From: Ophiobolus disseminans
Taxonomy: Eukaryota; Ascomycota; Dothideomycetes; Pleosporales; Phaeosphaeriaceae
Length of the DNA stretch: 64,000 bases
NCBI GenBank assembly: GCA_010093685.1
Contig: MU006219.1
Location: 639,531-703,530 of the forward strand
Direction of reading: 5' to 3'
The position numbers and the translations under genes are program-made. Below the pieces are notes generated by a model. That model had not been told where the DNA came from, made no database searches, and saw nothing but the letters and a program-made list of their open reading frames with translations. Of the stretch, positions 31,688 through 44,304 are shown piece after piece (position 1 is the stretch's first letter; each line of letters begins with the position of its first letter).

Positions 31688-32480
31688 GGTGCGATTCGGA
31701 GATACGGGGAGTTATGAAATGGTTCCTGGATCGCCAGTACAGTTGGTGCCGGCTGCTCGGTTCGTTGGCTCCCGCGGCCTAAAATAGTGGGGGAGGGGCG
31801 CGCTACATGACGAAAGACGGCTGTTCTCGTTTTGTCAGACTTGCTCTCTTCTCTCTGCAAGCTTTTTTGCTTCTCAGGTCGCTGGAAATCATCTTCTACA
31901 GCATGTCTTCTCGTAAGAAAGTCGGCCACGGCGAGGCTGAGGAGGGCGCGTCGTGGAGAAAGCGGGGCGGCGCTAGTGAGAGCTTGCTGCAGCTTGCTAC
32001 TGCTGCCTTGCACAGCCCGTGGACCTTTGATGCAGACACTCACGGCAAACATTGACTGGTCTTCCAGGCAGCGAGGATATAGTGGCGCCAAGTGCAGAGG
32101 CCGGTGAGGTAGTGTGAATCGACTGTCATTTATCTTCTCCGTCGTCGCTCGCTCAGTTTAGTCCCCTCAGCAACCACGGCGCTGCATCACGACGAGCCAC
32201 AGTTTGGCCAACAATTGTTGATCACAAACGCCTTTCCCTCCATTCTCGGTGCGCATAGATCACGGATTGACGTCACGCCTTGCTCTTCTGAGCTTCACGC
32301 GCTAATCCTTTACCTTTCTGCTCTATCCCATCCATATCTTTTTCCAAGCTACCCGCACCACCACGCCGCACCCACCCAAGTTTGCTCTAAATTTGTCCTC
32401 AACCACCCCAGGCGGGCCAGAGCAATCGCGCTACCACGAACTCTCGCTCACCCCACCAGTAGTCTGAAGCTACACGCAAC
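31688..32480. promoter_or_regulatory. Divergent promoter region of COG7-like and PARP-UBC genes
   Basis: 793 nt between start codons. The right part (about 32210-32480) is rich in C and T, typical of fungal 5' leaders. Short frames on both strands have no motifs. Confidence 0.5.
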
Positions 32481-35400
32481 ATGCCGCGCAAGGCTTTCAT
32501 CGCCGACCTGCAGAAGGCTGTCGCGGGGGGCGTGTCCATCGCGGGAATCACGGACGTACAGACTGGCAACGATGACGGCGAATTCACTTTCATGTGTCTC
32601 GCGGATGGACATAAGCTCAAGATCTCTGTCCTGATTCCAGGTATGTTGCATAGTGTCGCATTATGGTGCTCAATATTTCAAGTTGCGACTAACATTCGTA
32701 GAACTCTCCGACTATCCCTCAGATCACATGTGCATGATCTTCGCCCCAGACAACGCCCCAGCTTGCGTAGCCTCCACGCTCAACAGCCTCTCCGACGCCG
32801 CTGCCGGCAAGTCCATACCTCAAATTCTAGAGCTCGTATCAAGTCGGCTGGAGTCAACCGATCTGGATGGCGACCAGCAGATGCTAGACTCGCAGGAGTT
32901 TGACGACTTCGACGACGAAGACGAAGAATACGAGGAAGAATACTTCCCCGGCGACGAAGACATGATGCCACGACCGCTCGTGAGCAGTCACTCCACCACA
33001 GCTCCCGGAGGCGGCTTCACAGAGGCCACCACTGCTTTTCGGCAGCGAATACGGCGTGATCTTATCACCGCCAAGCGTGACGGATTCAAAGTCGGGCATC
33101 TGGGAGGTCTTCTGGAGGGTCTCAGCTGCTATGTCAGTCTCTCTGTTCGGATTGCGAAACTGGGCATCTCAGAAGAGGCTATGCAGGCATGGCAACTAGA
33201 GCCCACCGAGTACCTCATAGCCATCCTCCACTATCCTGCCGGTTACAAGACCATGGACGACCTGAAGTCATTCGATGCGGCTCAGACACGACGCAACTTC
33301 GGCATTCGTGTTGGTATCTCCACATCCTACAAACCCACCATGCAAGAGGCAATCCAGGCCTTCACTGTCCTTAGCAAGGAAGAGGAGAAGCGACGTGAGA
33401 CATCGCAGGCCAACGACTCGCAGCAGCTTGTGGCGATGCCAAAGGGGTTTCGAAACTCCTTCATTTCTCGACCCCTGAACGAGCTACTGGAGCAGCGCTT
33501 CCACATGTTGCTCAAGTATCGATACAGCGGTATGCCTTGGAGCGGCGCGGAGAGTTTTTACAACGACCAAATCTTGCGACCATCCCATACGACTCACGCG
33601 GCTGGATCAGAAGACAAGTACTACGAGCCGGAGCAAGCCAGCACACTTTACCCGAGCTTGGTGACGGCTGATCATATCCAGGACTCGACCAGCGCAGAGC
33701 ACTCTCTGCCGCTGGTGGGGATGCAGTTTGTACTTCGTCACTTTGTTCGCTGCACCGAGTTCTGTCTCATCTGCTTCAGCAAGATGCCTGATGACCTACA
33801 AGCTATCAAACCCTATGTCTGCGACAACCCGCTGTGCCTGTATCAATACATGTCACTAGGATTTGGGCCAAGCATTGAACATGAGATCCTTTCTCAGCCA
33901 AAGGTTGTAGATCTACTCCTCAGCTTCTGCTATAGTAGTGCTCGATTGAGTAGACTTCGAGATTTCCCTTCGGGTCTTAGCTTGGCTGTCCCACCCCCTG
34001 AGTCCAACGAGAACTACACTGTGCTCGATACAACCGGATACCGTTATGCCCCTCCGCCTCCGGCTCCGGCTCTAGCACAAACGCCGTCGCAAAATGTTGT
34101 CCATCAAGCGGCGATCAAGGCCAGGTACAATGCTGCCACCCGCGAGCTGTTGTTCGAGGACAAAAACCAGCCATGTCCTGTCATGAATGCCAACTGGATT
34201 GTATTGCGCACCGATGATAGTCCAGATAAACCCATGCATTGTCGCGTACTCGATACCTCGCTTTACCCTTCCATACGGATATCAGAGCCTGTTGTGCCGG
34301 TTATTGCAGACGTTGCACAACCGGCAAACTACTACACAGGGCGCGCAGGTCTGGCACCACAAGCGCCGGCCGCGCCAACCCAGGCGCCTCGCGCACCGCC
34401 AGTCAAGGAGTTCTGCGTAGCGAGCTTCTACGTCTACAACCAGAATTTTGATGATCTCTCAGATGTACAGAAACGTCAAGCTATAGCTGTTCTTCTAGAT
34501 ATGCTTCCGCCAGTTCAGGAAATGAAGAAATATCTGCTCCGCAAAGCTCAGTCCCCGTTGAGCTCTTGGGTTGACCGTCTCTCCCCTGCCGCACTCGGGA
34601 TCTTACGTTGGATCATTGCCTCGAACCGCGCTTGTATTGTGCAAGTTGACGAGGAAGCAGAGCTAGCCAACGGCCGCAAGACTGAAGACCGTCTCTATGG
34701 TATGCCAGGTTGGGCGCAGTTCCGGTTTGCGATGGGCGCCCCGGACAAAGAGCGTCGGTTCATCCAGGCAGTACGCACAACGTCTGACAGGCTACATCTG
34801 AAGTATCCGACACTGTTCGCCTGGCACGGAAGCCCAATGCAGAACTGGCATAGCATTATTCGCGAGGGCCTTCACTTCAACGACACGCTTCACGGCCGCG
34901 CCTTCGGGAATGGCGTCTATCATGCACTAGATGTCAACACAAGCCTAGGATACTCGAGTATGGGTTACAGTGCGGTCACTTGGCCCAACAGTGAGCTTAA
35001 GATCCAGCAAGCTTTGGCTCTCAACGAGATTGTTAATGCGCCTAAGGAGTTCACGAGTGCGAGTCCGCATTTGGTTGTGCCTCAGCTTGATTGGATCCAG
35101 ACCCGCTACCTCTTTGTCAAGACTAACCACGATCCCACTATGGCCGTCTCTCCTGATAAGGGCACGAAGCCTCTCGAATTTCTTGAACAAGATCCTGGCA
35201 TGACGCCGCGTGGCACTGGTGATTCATTGATCATTCCGATCCATGCGATATCTGGATCGAGGCGGCCAAAGCCAAAGTCATCCAACGTAAGTTACACCGC
35301 AGCCCCCTCTAACACACGTACTGACTATTCGCAGAAGAACAAGCGCCAGAAGGCTACTAGTGGCAGCCAATACGACCCGATTGAGATCGACGACGATGAC

Positions 35401-36240
35401 GATGCAGCAAGCATTGCAACCTTGGATGAAGATCGAGCTCTCCTTGAGGACGATGAGGTGTACCAAACACAACAAGACTCTCTTCCAACGCCAATCTCGG
35501 TTAAGGGTGACAAGGGCAAGTCGAAGCTTGGCGGCTTCGTGTCCAAGATGTTTGGCTCGACTTCAGCACCGACTCCTTCTAAATCCCTCACTGATTACGT
35601 TCCCGGTACACTGGACTACAAGACCTTGCCAATGCTCCAGATGCCGGCTTGGGCTACGACATCCGCCACAAAGCGCTTGATGAGGGACTTCAAAGAGCTT
35701 ATCATGGTGCAGAATACAACACCTCCCCACGAGTTGGGATGGCACATTGACGAGGATAAGATGGACAACATTTACCAGTGGATCATAGAGCTGCACTCTT
35801 TCGATCCTGCTCTTCCGCTAGCAAAGGACATGAAGTCGAAGGACGTCAAGAGCATCGTGTTGGAACTCCGTTTCGGCAAGGAGTATCCTATGAGTCCACC
35901 TTTTGTTCGCGTCATTCGTCCTCGCTTCCTCGGATTTCAGCAAGGCGGAGGCGGCCACGTCACGGCTGGTGGCGCCATGTGTATGCAGCTGTTGACCAAC
36001 GACGGATGGAGCGCTGTGTCGTCCATCGAGTCTGTTCTCCTCCAGGTCCGCATGGCCATCTCGAGTCTCGACCCCAAGCCCGCTCGCCTCGCAGGCGGTG
36101 GTCCCATGGACTATGGTGTTGGTGAGGCTGTCGAGGCGTTCATGCGTGCTTGCAACATGCACGGCTGGACTGTTCCCGTTGGCTTCCGCGAGATGGCGTT
36201 GGGTGGATCTATGACTGGAGATCCAGCACACTCTTTCTAG
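32481..36240 (+). CDS. PARP-UBC fusion protein
   Basis: Three exons (32481..32640, 32702..35286, 35335..36240), 1216 residues. It combines a PARP-type ADP-ribosyltransferase domain with a C-terminal ubiquitin-conjugating fold. The N-terminus may be RWD-like, followed by an acidic patch (about 125-150). The PARP core has FAWHGSPMQNWHSIIREGL with the NAD-binding His762, then GNGVYHALDVNTSLGYS with Tyr793, resembling PARP16/PARP6-type rather than PARP1-type. The UBC part (about 1020-1216) contains GGAMCMQLLTNDGWS with the putative catalytic Cys1131, close to the UBE2Q pattern. The second intron is 48 nt, in frame and stop-free, so its retention would add 16 residues. The fusion is known in fungi; substrates are not. 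Confidence 0.85.
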
Positions 36241-36595
36241 GTGACGGGTGGTAACGAAGGGAGTGACAGTAAGGGTATTGCGACTCTATCCAAGAGTAAC
36301 TCATCCCCTCGGCGTTCTATTGCTTCTGCCAGGGCTCAGCTGGTTAAAGCGGCCAAGAGGAAGAGGGCTGCAATTGCCTAGCCGCTGGCGTTTGATATGG
36401 GATTGCATCGTCACGTGGCGTTTGGGCCGGGATCACATGGCATATGATACCACAGTAATAGTTACGCATGGAAAACAGCATCATTGCTTATTGTTGCACC
36501 TCTTGTTTATGCCTATGTGACTTCAGGGCCCTTGGCACCCCTCATCTAAGAACCAATTTTGACGCTAAAAAAATACAGACTCTGCTGACGATGGT
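36241..36595. other. Convergent intergenic region
   Basis: 3' flanks of the PARP-UBC and OPT genes. Nothing else seen. Confidence 0.5.
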
Positions 36596-38942
36596 TTACA
36601 AGTGCGGCACCTTCAAGCTCGCTAACAGCAAGTTCACGATACTAAACAACCCCTCGCCCAGAATGAGACCGCTTGCTAACACGATGATCGGCGTCTCGCT
36701 CCGACCTTTCCAGCGCCTCCACCATAGACTTATCAGGCCGCCGATTGTGCGTGCTAGTGTGAAGGATGGGGTATTGTACATGCCTGCACGACTGTGAGCA
36801 TTGATTTCTAATCGAGTGGTTTTGCAGTTTATGTAACCAAGAAGACTTACCAACAGCAACAGCGATCCCACCTGGTACGAAATCAATCCACGCTCCGTTC
36901 TTACCCGCCATCTTCCTTGCATTACCCCATACTCGCACCGCAGTACCCAGGGCGAATATGGCAGCCGCGCCAACGGCCCATTCCTTGACCATAGGTGGCA
37001 GTCCGCTACCCGTAACGAGACGCGCTGTAAAGACCCACACGTAGCCGGTTGGTACTTCGAACAATCCGCCAGGGATGGTGTATACATTTGTATACAACTT
37101 GTACACAAGCGCCGACAACACTGCCCCGAACGCACTCCCAATAATCTGCCCGTAGAACTGCGCACTCGGCGCCGCGCCCAGGAGATGTCCACACTTCAAG
37201 TCCTGCAAAAGGTCACCAGCCTGCAGCGCCGCGGACTCGGATATCGCGCCCGCGACAAGATTGATGATGACGGCGTTTTTGGCGCCGGGGCCGGACGTGG
37301 GCGTTACGAGAGCGAACACCAGCTGTGTGAGTTTGGATATGCCGGAGACGGGGTTCAGGTCTGTTTCACCAAGGGCGCGCACGCCCATTATGCTGAGGAA
37401 GAGGGCGAGTACGAGGGCAAGGAGCGTGAGGCGTAGGGGGATCGTGTTGGGGAAGGAGAGGTGGACGGCTACGACGCAGAGGACGAGGGATGCGATGAGG
37501 CCGATGATGGTGGTGCGGTTGGATATCAGATGTTCGGGCGGTGCGTCGGGTTCTTGTCCTTCTGAGAGGTGTTTCTTGATGGCTGCGATGGGGTTTTCGG
37601 GTGTGCCATCCCCAAGTGGCGTGTAGCGCTGTTTGCGTGTTATATTGAGGGTCAAAAGGTCGTGCCAGGTGTGAGACTGGAATGTGTCTTTGGCGGTGGG
37701 GTAGTATAGCTTTCCAATGGAGACCAAGGGACGGAGAAGTAACCATCCGAGACTGACGAGGGAGTCTGCTAGCATAATAGCGAGCGAGATCCATACGATC
37801 CAACCTTTTGAGCCGTTTGTCCAGTCTGATACTGGTCCTGGAGCCCAGCCTTTGTGTTTGGCGAGCGGGGAGAGAATGCCCCAGCCTATAATCGCTCCGA
37901 GTAACATGTGGATGGTTGTTGCGGGTCCCATAATGATTCCTTGACCAACATACGCCGGCGACGGGTTTAACGTCCAGAGCCATTTGGTCGCTAGTGGGAG
38001 ACCGAAGATGGGTATGTCGTGTAGATGCGGAATGAAGTACGACACAACAGTGTAGAGTGCAGACCCAGCAAATGATATCAAGAGGAGTCGAATCTTCGAC
38101 TTCCAATCTCCATCGCTTGCAAGTTCTTGATCCTGCCCCTGCCCCTCTACTCGTCCATCCAGCGACGGCCCCAAGTCATGCCCTTCGCGTTGGATGCTCG
38201 AGCCCTGCAACAAGCCTTGAGTCTCTTCTTCTCCCTCGCTTTGGTCATTGTTGGTTTCTCGTGCGACCATCTTCTTTGGTTTCTCGTCTCCATGGAGCAC
38301 TCGAATCAGCAACGCCGTAGCTGTGCCGCTCGGAAACTTCAGCTTTTCTCTGATGATCATTTCCTTCCTTAGAGGGACCGCGAAGACGACACCGAAGAAG
38401 CAGATGCCGACAGACCACATGATCAGCCTCCATAGACTGATGTCGAGGGGTCCATTCTCTTCCTCAGTCAAGAGGTAGTTCAATGCCGGGATGACACCAA
38501 CGAAACCGCAACCAAGAGGCATGGTACCCACAGATCCAGCAACTGACTGTACTAGCACGTTCTCGACCGGAGTGAATGGGAGCTTCAGCGTGCGAGCAAC
38601 CACCTTGAAGTACGCGAATCCAATCAGAGCCGAGGGCATCGCCATGCCGGAAACCCATCCGGTCTGCAGACCAAAGTACATATTGGAAAAACAGATCACA
38701 ACGCCAATTGCAAGACCAACCAGCACACCTCGGAGCGTAAAATTCTGGGGTTGTGAAGCTTGGTCGGCTAGATACTTGCGCGCACCCGACCTGCTTCGGC
38801 TGAGTGCTTCGTTCCCATGATTCCCAGCTCTTTCATCATCGAGAGACGTGGAGCCTCGGTCCGGTGCCATGCCTGTGAAGTCCTGGAGTTGGATCGATTG
38901 AGACACGTTGAGATCAGTAGAAAGGAAGAGGCTTCCAGACAA
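36596..38942 (-). CDS. OPT-family oligopeptide/metal-chelate transporter
   Basis: Two exons, complement(36596..36783, 36851..38942), 759 residues. A polytopic membrane transporter of the oligopeptide transporter superfamily, nearer the YSL-like branch with yeast YGL114W than to the true peptide carriers. At least a dozen hydrophobic segments are visible, the first at about 70-95 (VLVGLAIGVVICFSNMYFGL). Conserved Gly/Pro-rich loops include NMYFGLQTGWVSGMAMPSAL and KFPSGTATA. A long hydrophilic loop of about 70 residues lies near 215-280. The intron joins in phase 1 and restores the last membrane segment. The Met at 38870 is an alternative start. It diverges from Gpi8 over 252 nt. Substrate not determinable. 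Confidence 0.85.
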
Positions 38943-39194
38943 GCCTCATGATGGACATTGCGTGCTCGGCCCATCAGATCCGCATGACGCATGTCTCGTT
39001 TTGTTTAGTTCCGACACGTGAAGCTAGTGTTATGCCCGCGTGCGGCTTAACTCCGATTTGTCAGACCTCACCAACACCAACGTACATCGTGAATTGTCGT
39101 GGTCTTGTAATCAAGCTCCAGCTTGCCGACCATCTTTTCTCTCCCTACGCTTGGTCGTGACGTGCAATCATCGCTGCGGCCTCACACAATTACG

Positions 39195-40411
39195 ATGAAG
39201 TTCTCCGCCGCCCTACTGCCACTCCTGGCTGCCCCCTTCGTCGCGAGCGAACACACATCCAACTGGGCCGTCCTCGTCTCAACATCACGCTTCTGGTTCA
39301 ACTACCGCCACCTCGCCAATGTCCTCTCCCTATACCGTACCGTAAAGCGGCTGGGCATCCCAGACTCGCAGATCATCCTCATGCTGCCTGACGACATGGC
39401 ATGCAACCCGCGCAATGCGTTCCCTGGCACCGTGTACAACAACGCCGACCGCGCGCTAGATCTATATGGCGACAACATCGAGGTGGACTACAGAGGGTAT
39501 GAGGTCACAGTGGAGAACTTCATCCGCTTGATGACGGACCGCGTGGGCGAAGACATGCCCCGGTCGAAAAGATTAATGACAGACGAGAGAAGCAACATCC
39601 TGGTCTACATGACCGGCCACGGCGGCAACGAGTTCCTCAAGTTCCAAGATGCAGAGGAAATCAGCGCCTTCGATCTCGCAGACGCTTTCGGGCAGATGTG
39701 GGAGAAAAAACGGTACCCTCCAACCCACTCCTCATACCCTACAATAAATACTGACATGTATCTCGTAGATACCACGAAATGCTTTTCATGATTGATACCT
39801 GCCAAGCCAACACAATGTACTCCAAGTTCTACTCTCCCAACATCCTCGCCACAGGATCCTCGGAAATTGACCAATCATCCTACTCCCACCACGCTGACAG
39901 CGACGTCGGCGTCGCTGTCATCGACCGCTACACATATTACAATCTCGAGTTCTTGGAGCAAAAGGTCACAACACCGACCAGCAAGCTTACAATGGGCGAG
40001 CTCTTCGACAGCTACGACCCCGCCAAGATACATTCCGATGCAGGCATACGATACGATTTATTCGAGGGTGGAGAGGAGGGCGCGAGGAACAGGAAGGTCA
40101 TGGACTTTTTTGGCAATGTGCAGAACGTAGAACTACAAGGCGAGGGACGGAATGAAACGCAGTGGAGGGAAGAGTTAGCGGCAATTGACAGGATGATACT
40201 GGATGCAAAGAGGCGGCATAACGAGAGTCTGAATGCGAAATCACAGGCACAACATATTGTTGAGGAGGTCAAGCCTGTGCAGGGACTGAGGCGAGAGGGC
40301 GCAGTCAAGGTGGGCGAGGAGCAGGGATGGAACAAGCAAGTAGTTGGTGCTGCGGCATTGTTAGGATGTGCTGGGGTATGGATTGCTGGAAGTTTGTTCG
40401 AGTCGATGTAG
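39195..40411 (+). CDS. GPI8: Gpi8, catalytic subunit of GPI transamidase
   Basis: Two exons (39195..39712, 39769..40411), 386 residues. Gpi8/PIG-K is the caspase-like (C13) cysteine peptidase that cleaves the C-terminal signal of ER proteins and attaches the GPI anchor. A signal peptide (MKFSAALLPLLAAPFVAS) starts the protein. The catalytic dyad is His142 in YMTGHGGNEF and Cys184 in MIDTCQANTM. The motif SSEIDQSSYSHHADSDVGV is diagnostic of the family. A single C-terminal membrane segment (GAAALLGCAGVWIAGSLF) anchors it in the ER. The intron of 56 nt splits an Arg codon. The GH76 protein in this window would be a client. Confidence 0.95.
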
Positions 40412-42639
40412 AATTGGTGGTTGTTTTAGTTATGAGATGTGTTAAATGATACCCTTATATTGTCTTTGTTCAGTTGCAATCTCAGACAAAATCAACCTCT
40501 GACAAGCCTGGAGGACGTCGACTGTTTATTGAGACTCTTCAGAGACCAGGATGCGTTGCCCAGCCTTTATACGGGCCAGTCTAGCTACTAGATCTATAAG
40601 ACACCGTGATTATTTAACCTTCCGGGTCCCTCCTCGCACCTTTCCTGCGTTGTCGTTGTCAGGTCAAAGCGGGCTTTGCACTCGGAGTGCTAGTGACACA
40701 GATCACTCAACACATGTCCTAGTGTGGTAGATCGCATGCGATGAAGTACGGCACTACAGTGTGCATAGATAGAGCCGCATGACTTCAGAGTTGTGCCAGT
40801 GTTTGTTGTTTGTGAAAGTCAATGATTGCCGAGTCGGTTGCTTATTAGGAATAATCGTTAGCTAGAGAAGCGTGTTGAGAAACATAAGACAGCGAAAGCC
40901 AAACAAAAAGTGTACTTATGTTATGTGCACGGATCGAACGAGGGAGCAAAAAGCTATACCCACCCTAAGTGGGTGGCTTTCACAGTTACATATGCAGCAA
41001 TCCGTGGAACCGCCCGAACGAACTACGCTGTTAATCTGTGGGCCTCGTTATAAGAACGGCTTTCCAAGAGTACTCGACGAATTGAGGTTTTGCTCCTGTC
41101 GTGAGGGCGACTCCATACTCGCATCAACTTCGAACTTGACTTGAAAGATTTCAACTTTAATGGTATTACATACCAACAAATATCAAAGTTGCAGATACGA
41201 TGCAAAAGGTGACGGGCTGCTGTTGAGTGCGCGGTGGCCAGGTGAAAGGTACACCGCACGTCGCGACTCTGCGGTGAAGGAGCGGCAGCGCAATTGCACC
41301 CCCAGGCCACGATACCAGTACGCACACCGGTACACCGCTTCGCGCAATAAGGACGGTGCTTAATCCTTCGCCTCTGTTCGTGTGTTGTGTCCGCGTGTAG
41401 TGTCAAGATCCATCATACCTTCCACTTTCGTCAAGCGCTGCGATTCAGATTGCTTCGACAGACAGAAGTTGAAGCGCTGTTCATAATGCATACTGCGCGT
41501 TCTTCTGCAAGTTCGGCTTCGTGTTGTGCCACATGTAGACGGTGAACCTGTGACAGGTGACGAGAGAGGCCAGTGTGGTAGAGTCAGAAAAAGCAGCATA
41601 GTAGAGAACAATGTACACAATAGCTTCAATAGGAGCTAAGATAGGTGGAGGAGGTGAGACTAGCTGCCGGACAGCACAAGAAGGGAATGAGAATGAATGT
41701 GAGCATGGACCCTTGTGACTGAAGAACTATGACGAATGATAGTACAGTGGCGTTGCGCCAGAAAGTGTACACAGAATATGAAAGAGAGTGCGGGACGTGT
41801 CTTTACGTCTGAGAGTCGTAGCAACATGCAAAAAATGATGTCAATGAACGTACTTCCATAAGATGCACACCTATTGCAACTGCCAGTTGCTCTAAGAAGG
41901 TAGCAAGCACATTTCGAGGTAGAAAGAGCGCATGTAAGGTAATTGGGCGAGGGCTGGCGGCGTGCATCGCCCGTTGCGAGTGTCGTGAAGCCGAGAGTGA
42001 TGGTGAGGTGAGGCATGAAGTCGGAAAGATTGCTTGGCTTCACAAGCGCCACCCACACGAGTCAAGCGGCTTGAACATGTGGACCGATCGTCGATGCACA
42101 ACCCCAGAATCGCGGAGCAGCTCCACAGCGCTCTCCACACTTCACGCTCGGGAATAAATGGATCTAAAGGACCGCATTTGATTCTCTTTTTACTTTATCA
42201 TAATGCTACAAGTTTTGAGGTAGTCAAAACACCTTGTTCCTTTGCTTCATCGATAGACACTTGTCCTCGGTACGCGGGAGCAGTGCCACATCCGTCCATG
42301 CACGCTCGTCAGACGTCATTTCTGGCGCACGATAGTCACGCCCAAGCTGACGGCGCGGCAATTTACCCCAGACGGGGATAACACTAGCTAATGAGGGGAA
42401 AGTCCATCCTCGCCTTCAATTGGCGTCGCAAAGGGATGATGCTGTGACGTCGTTTGGCTTGAGAGCCGAGGGAGAGGAGACGCCGTCTTTTAAGCTGTAA
42501 AAGGGCCGCTATGGCAGACGCTGGAAACTTACATTTTCCTAGTCTTTTACTACTGCAGGTCCATTCCAAGTTTGAGAGTTTGAGTTGCTTTGCGACTTGA
42601 CCTGTTTGGGACGGTATTTGGTGTTGACGTTGAGCAATC
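40412..42639. other. 2.2-kb intergenic region, nothing recognised
   Basis: Several short frames up to 132 residues occur on both strands (for example 41660-42058 minus), but none has a domain, signal peptide or supporting splice sites. Base composition is close to the flanks; no AT-rich decay typical of silenced transposons. The last 250 nt are the promoter of the aquaporin-type gene. Confidence 0.5.
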
Positions 42640-43966
42640 ATGGCGACTTCTCAAGGACCAATGGCGCCAGGCCCTTCGCTGTCCCACGACTGGGCCGACG
42701 ACCGTAGCGACACCAGACTCCATGGTTACACATCTGGCACCAGTGCAGTCCCCTTGACACAGGCACAAACAGAGCATTCAGCACATTCCGAACTTTCCCC
42801 TAACAGGACGTCTTCTAGCGCGCAGAGAACGCGCTCGGCGCTTGGACTACACCCTCATGCACCAATCGATGAAGAGCATGACCGGGGTCCACAGTCAGAG
42901 TTGCTATGGTCTCGGATACGGACAGTCTTGAGAGAACCTTTTGCAGAGTTTTGGGGCGTGGCGGTCATGATAATGTTCGGGGACGGTTCGGTGGCACAAG
43001 TCTTGCTTTCGACAGGGCAGACAACCGCACCCGGTGGTATGGGTTTCGGCTCCTATCAGTCGATCAATTGGGGGTAAGCAACCGTCATTTTTTTTTTGGA
43101 CTGAGCACGTACTGATCTTGATGGCCAGCTGGGGGCTGGGTGTTATGCTAGGTGTCTACGTCGCCGGCGACTCGGGAGCATATCTGAACCCTGCGATTAC
43201 CTTCACCAATTGCCTGTTCCGACAGCTGCCATGGCGGAGATTCCCTATGTACTTCGCGGCACAAATGCTAGGCGGGTTTGTTGGCAGTGGCATTGTCTAT
43301 GCCAACTACATTTCCGCTATCGACTGGTTCGAGGGTGGCCTCCGTACAGTACCGCCTGCAGAAAAGGCTACCGCGGGCATCTTTTGCACATATCCGCAGC
43401 CGTTCCTCACAACAACCAACCAGTTTTTTTCCGAGTTTATCGCAAGCGCTTTACTAATGTTTGTCATCTTCGCACTGAAGGACCCTAGTAATAATGGCGT
43501 CCCAAAGGTATGTATGTCTTCCATGATTGGATCCATGCAGCTGACTGTTAACACAGAGCGACAAATGGTTCCCCCTCTGCCTATTCTTCCTCATCTTTGG
43601 CCTTGGATCTTGTTTCGGCTGGGAGACTGGCTACGCGATCAACATCGCTCGTGATTTGGGTCCTCGGCTCATGTCTTATGCTGTTGGCTATGGTGGTGAG
43701 GTTTGGAGCGCTGGGGGCTACTATTTCTGGGTAAGATGCTCGCTTTGGTGAGTTTTGTGCTGAAAGCTAACGTGCATGGCTAGATTCCTATGGTAGCACC
43801 TTTCTTGGGGTGTGTATTTGGCGGCTTCTTGTATGATGTTTTCATATACACGGGTACCAGCCCTGTGAATACACCCTGGCTAGGGTTGAAGAGACTGAAT
43901 CCATCACATGCGATGAGGGCAAGGAGAGAACGTGTGCGAAGAGAAAAGGAAGAGGGCATTGTATGA
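42640..43966 (+). CDS. Aquaglyceroporin-like MIP channel with NPA/NIA motifs
   Basis: Four exons (42640..43073, 43129..43507, 43557..43730, 43784..43966), 389 residues. MIP-family channels pass water or glycerol. A hydrophilic N-terminal tail of about 95 residues precedes six membrane segments. The first pore motif is intact (GAYLNPAITFTN). The second reads NIARDLGPR: the Pro of the usual NPARD is Ile. The conserved Arg and Asp remain, as does WETGYAIN. The membrane order and C-terminal half (MVAPFLGCVFGGFLYDVFIY) fit aquaglyceroporins. All four splice junctions keep frame (phases 2, 0, 0). The altered motif may change selectivity; transport is not proven. Confidence 0.88.
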
Positions 43967-44304
43967 GATGTGATTTTTCCCGCTGCATTTCATCCCAGGA
44001 ATGATGTTGGTTTCGGGGGGTCTGTAAAATACCGCATTTGCGATTAGCGTGGAGTCGGGATTGAACAGGCAAAAACGTCGATTTACGCACAGGATCGAAA
44101 CCAGATGCGTCGTGTGAATGTTCTCAGGCGCGCTTGTCAATCACGCGTGTCCTGCCAGTGACGCAGCAGCTGCCCCACCACGTTTCGCGCAGGCACCTCC
44201 GCTGTCGCCGCATTCTTCCTACACTTGACTCACAACACACGTCTGGTACTCGTCGCCTTTTAGACCCTCACACCTGGACAACCTATCCTAAATCTTCCTC
44301 TACC
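43967..44304. other. Intergenic, promoter of the Ccdc124-like gene
   Basis: 338 nt without a supported gene. Confidence 0.5.

Noticed and set aside
41660..42058. 132-codon minus-strand frame in the large intergenic region
   Set aside because: Cys/Ser/His-rich without domain, signal peptide or supporting neighbours; likely chance.
44030..44110. Possible tRNA-like B-box (GGGATTGAAC, GGATCGAAACC)
   Set aside because: No acceptor or anticodon stems could be folded around it.
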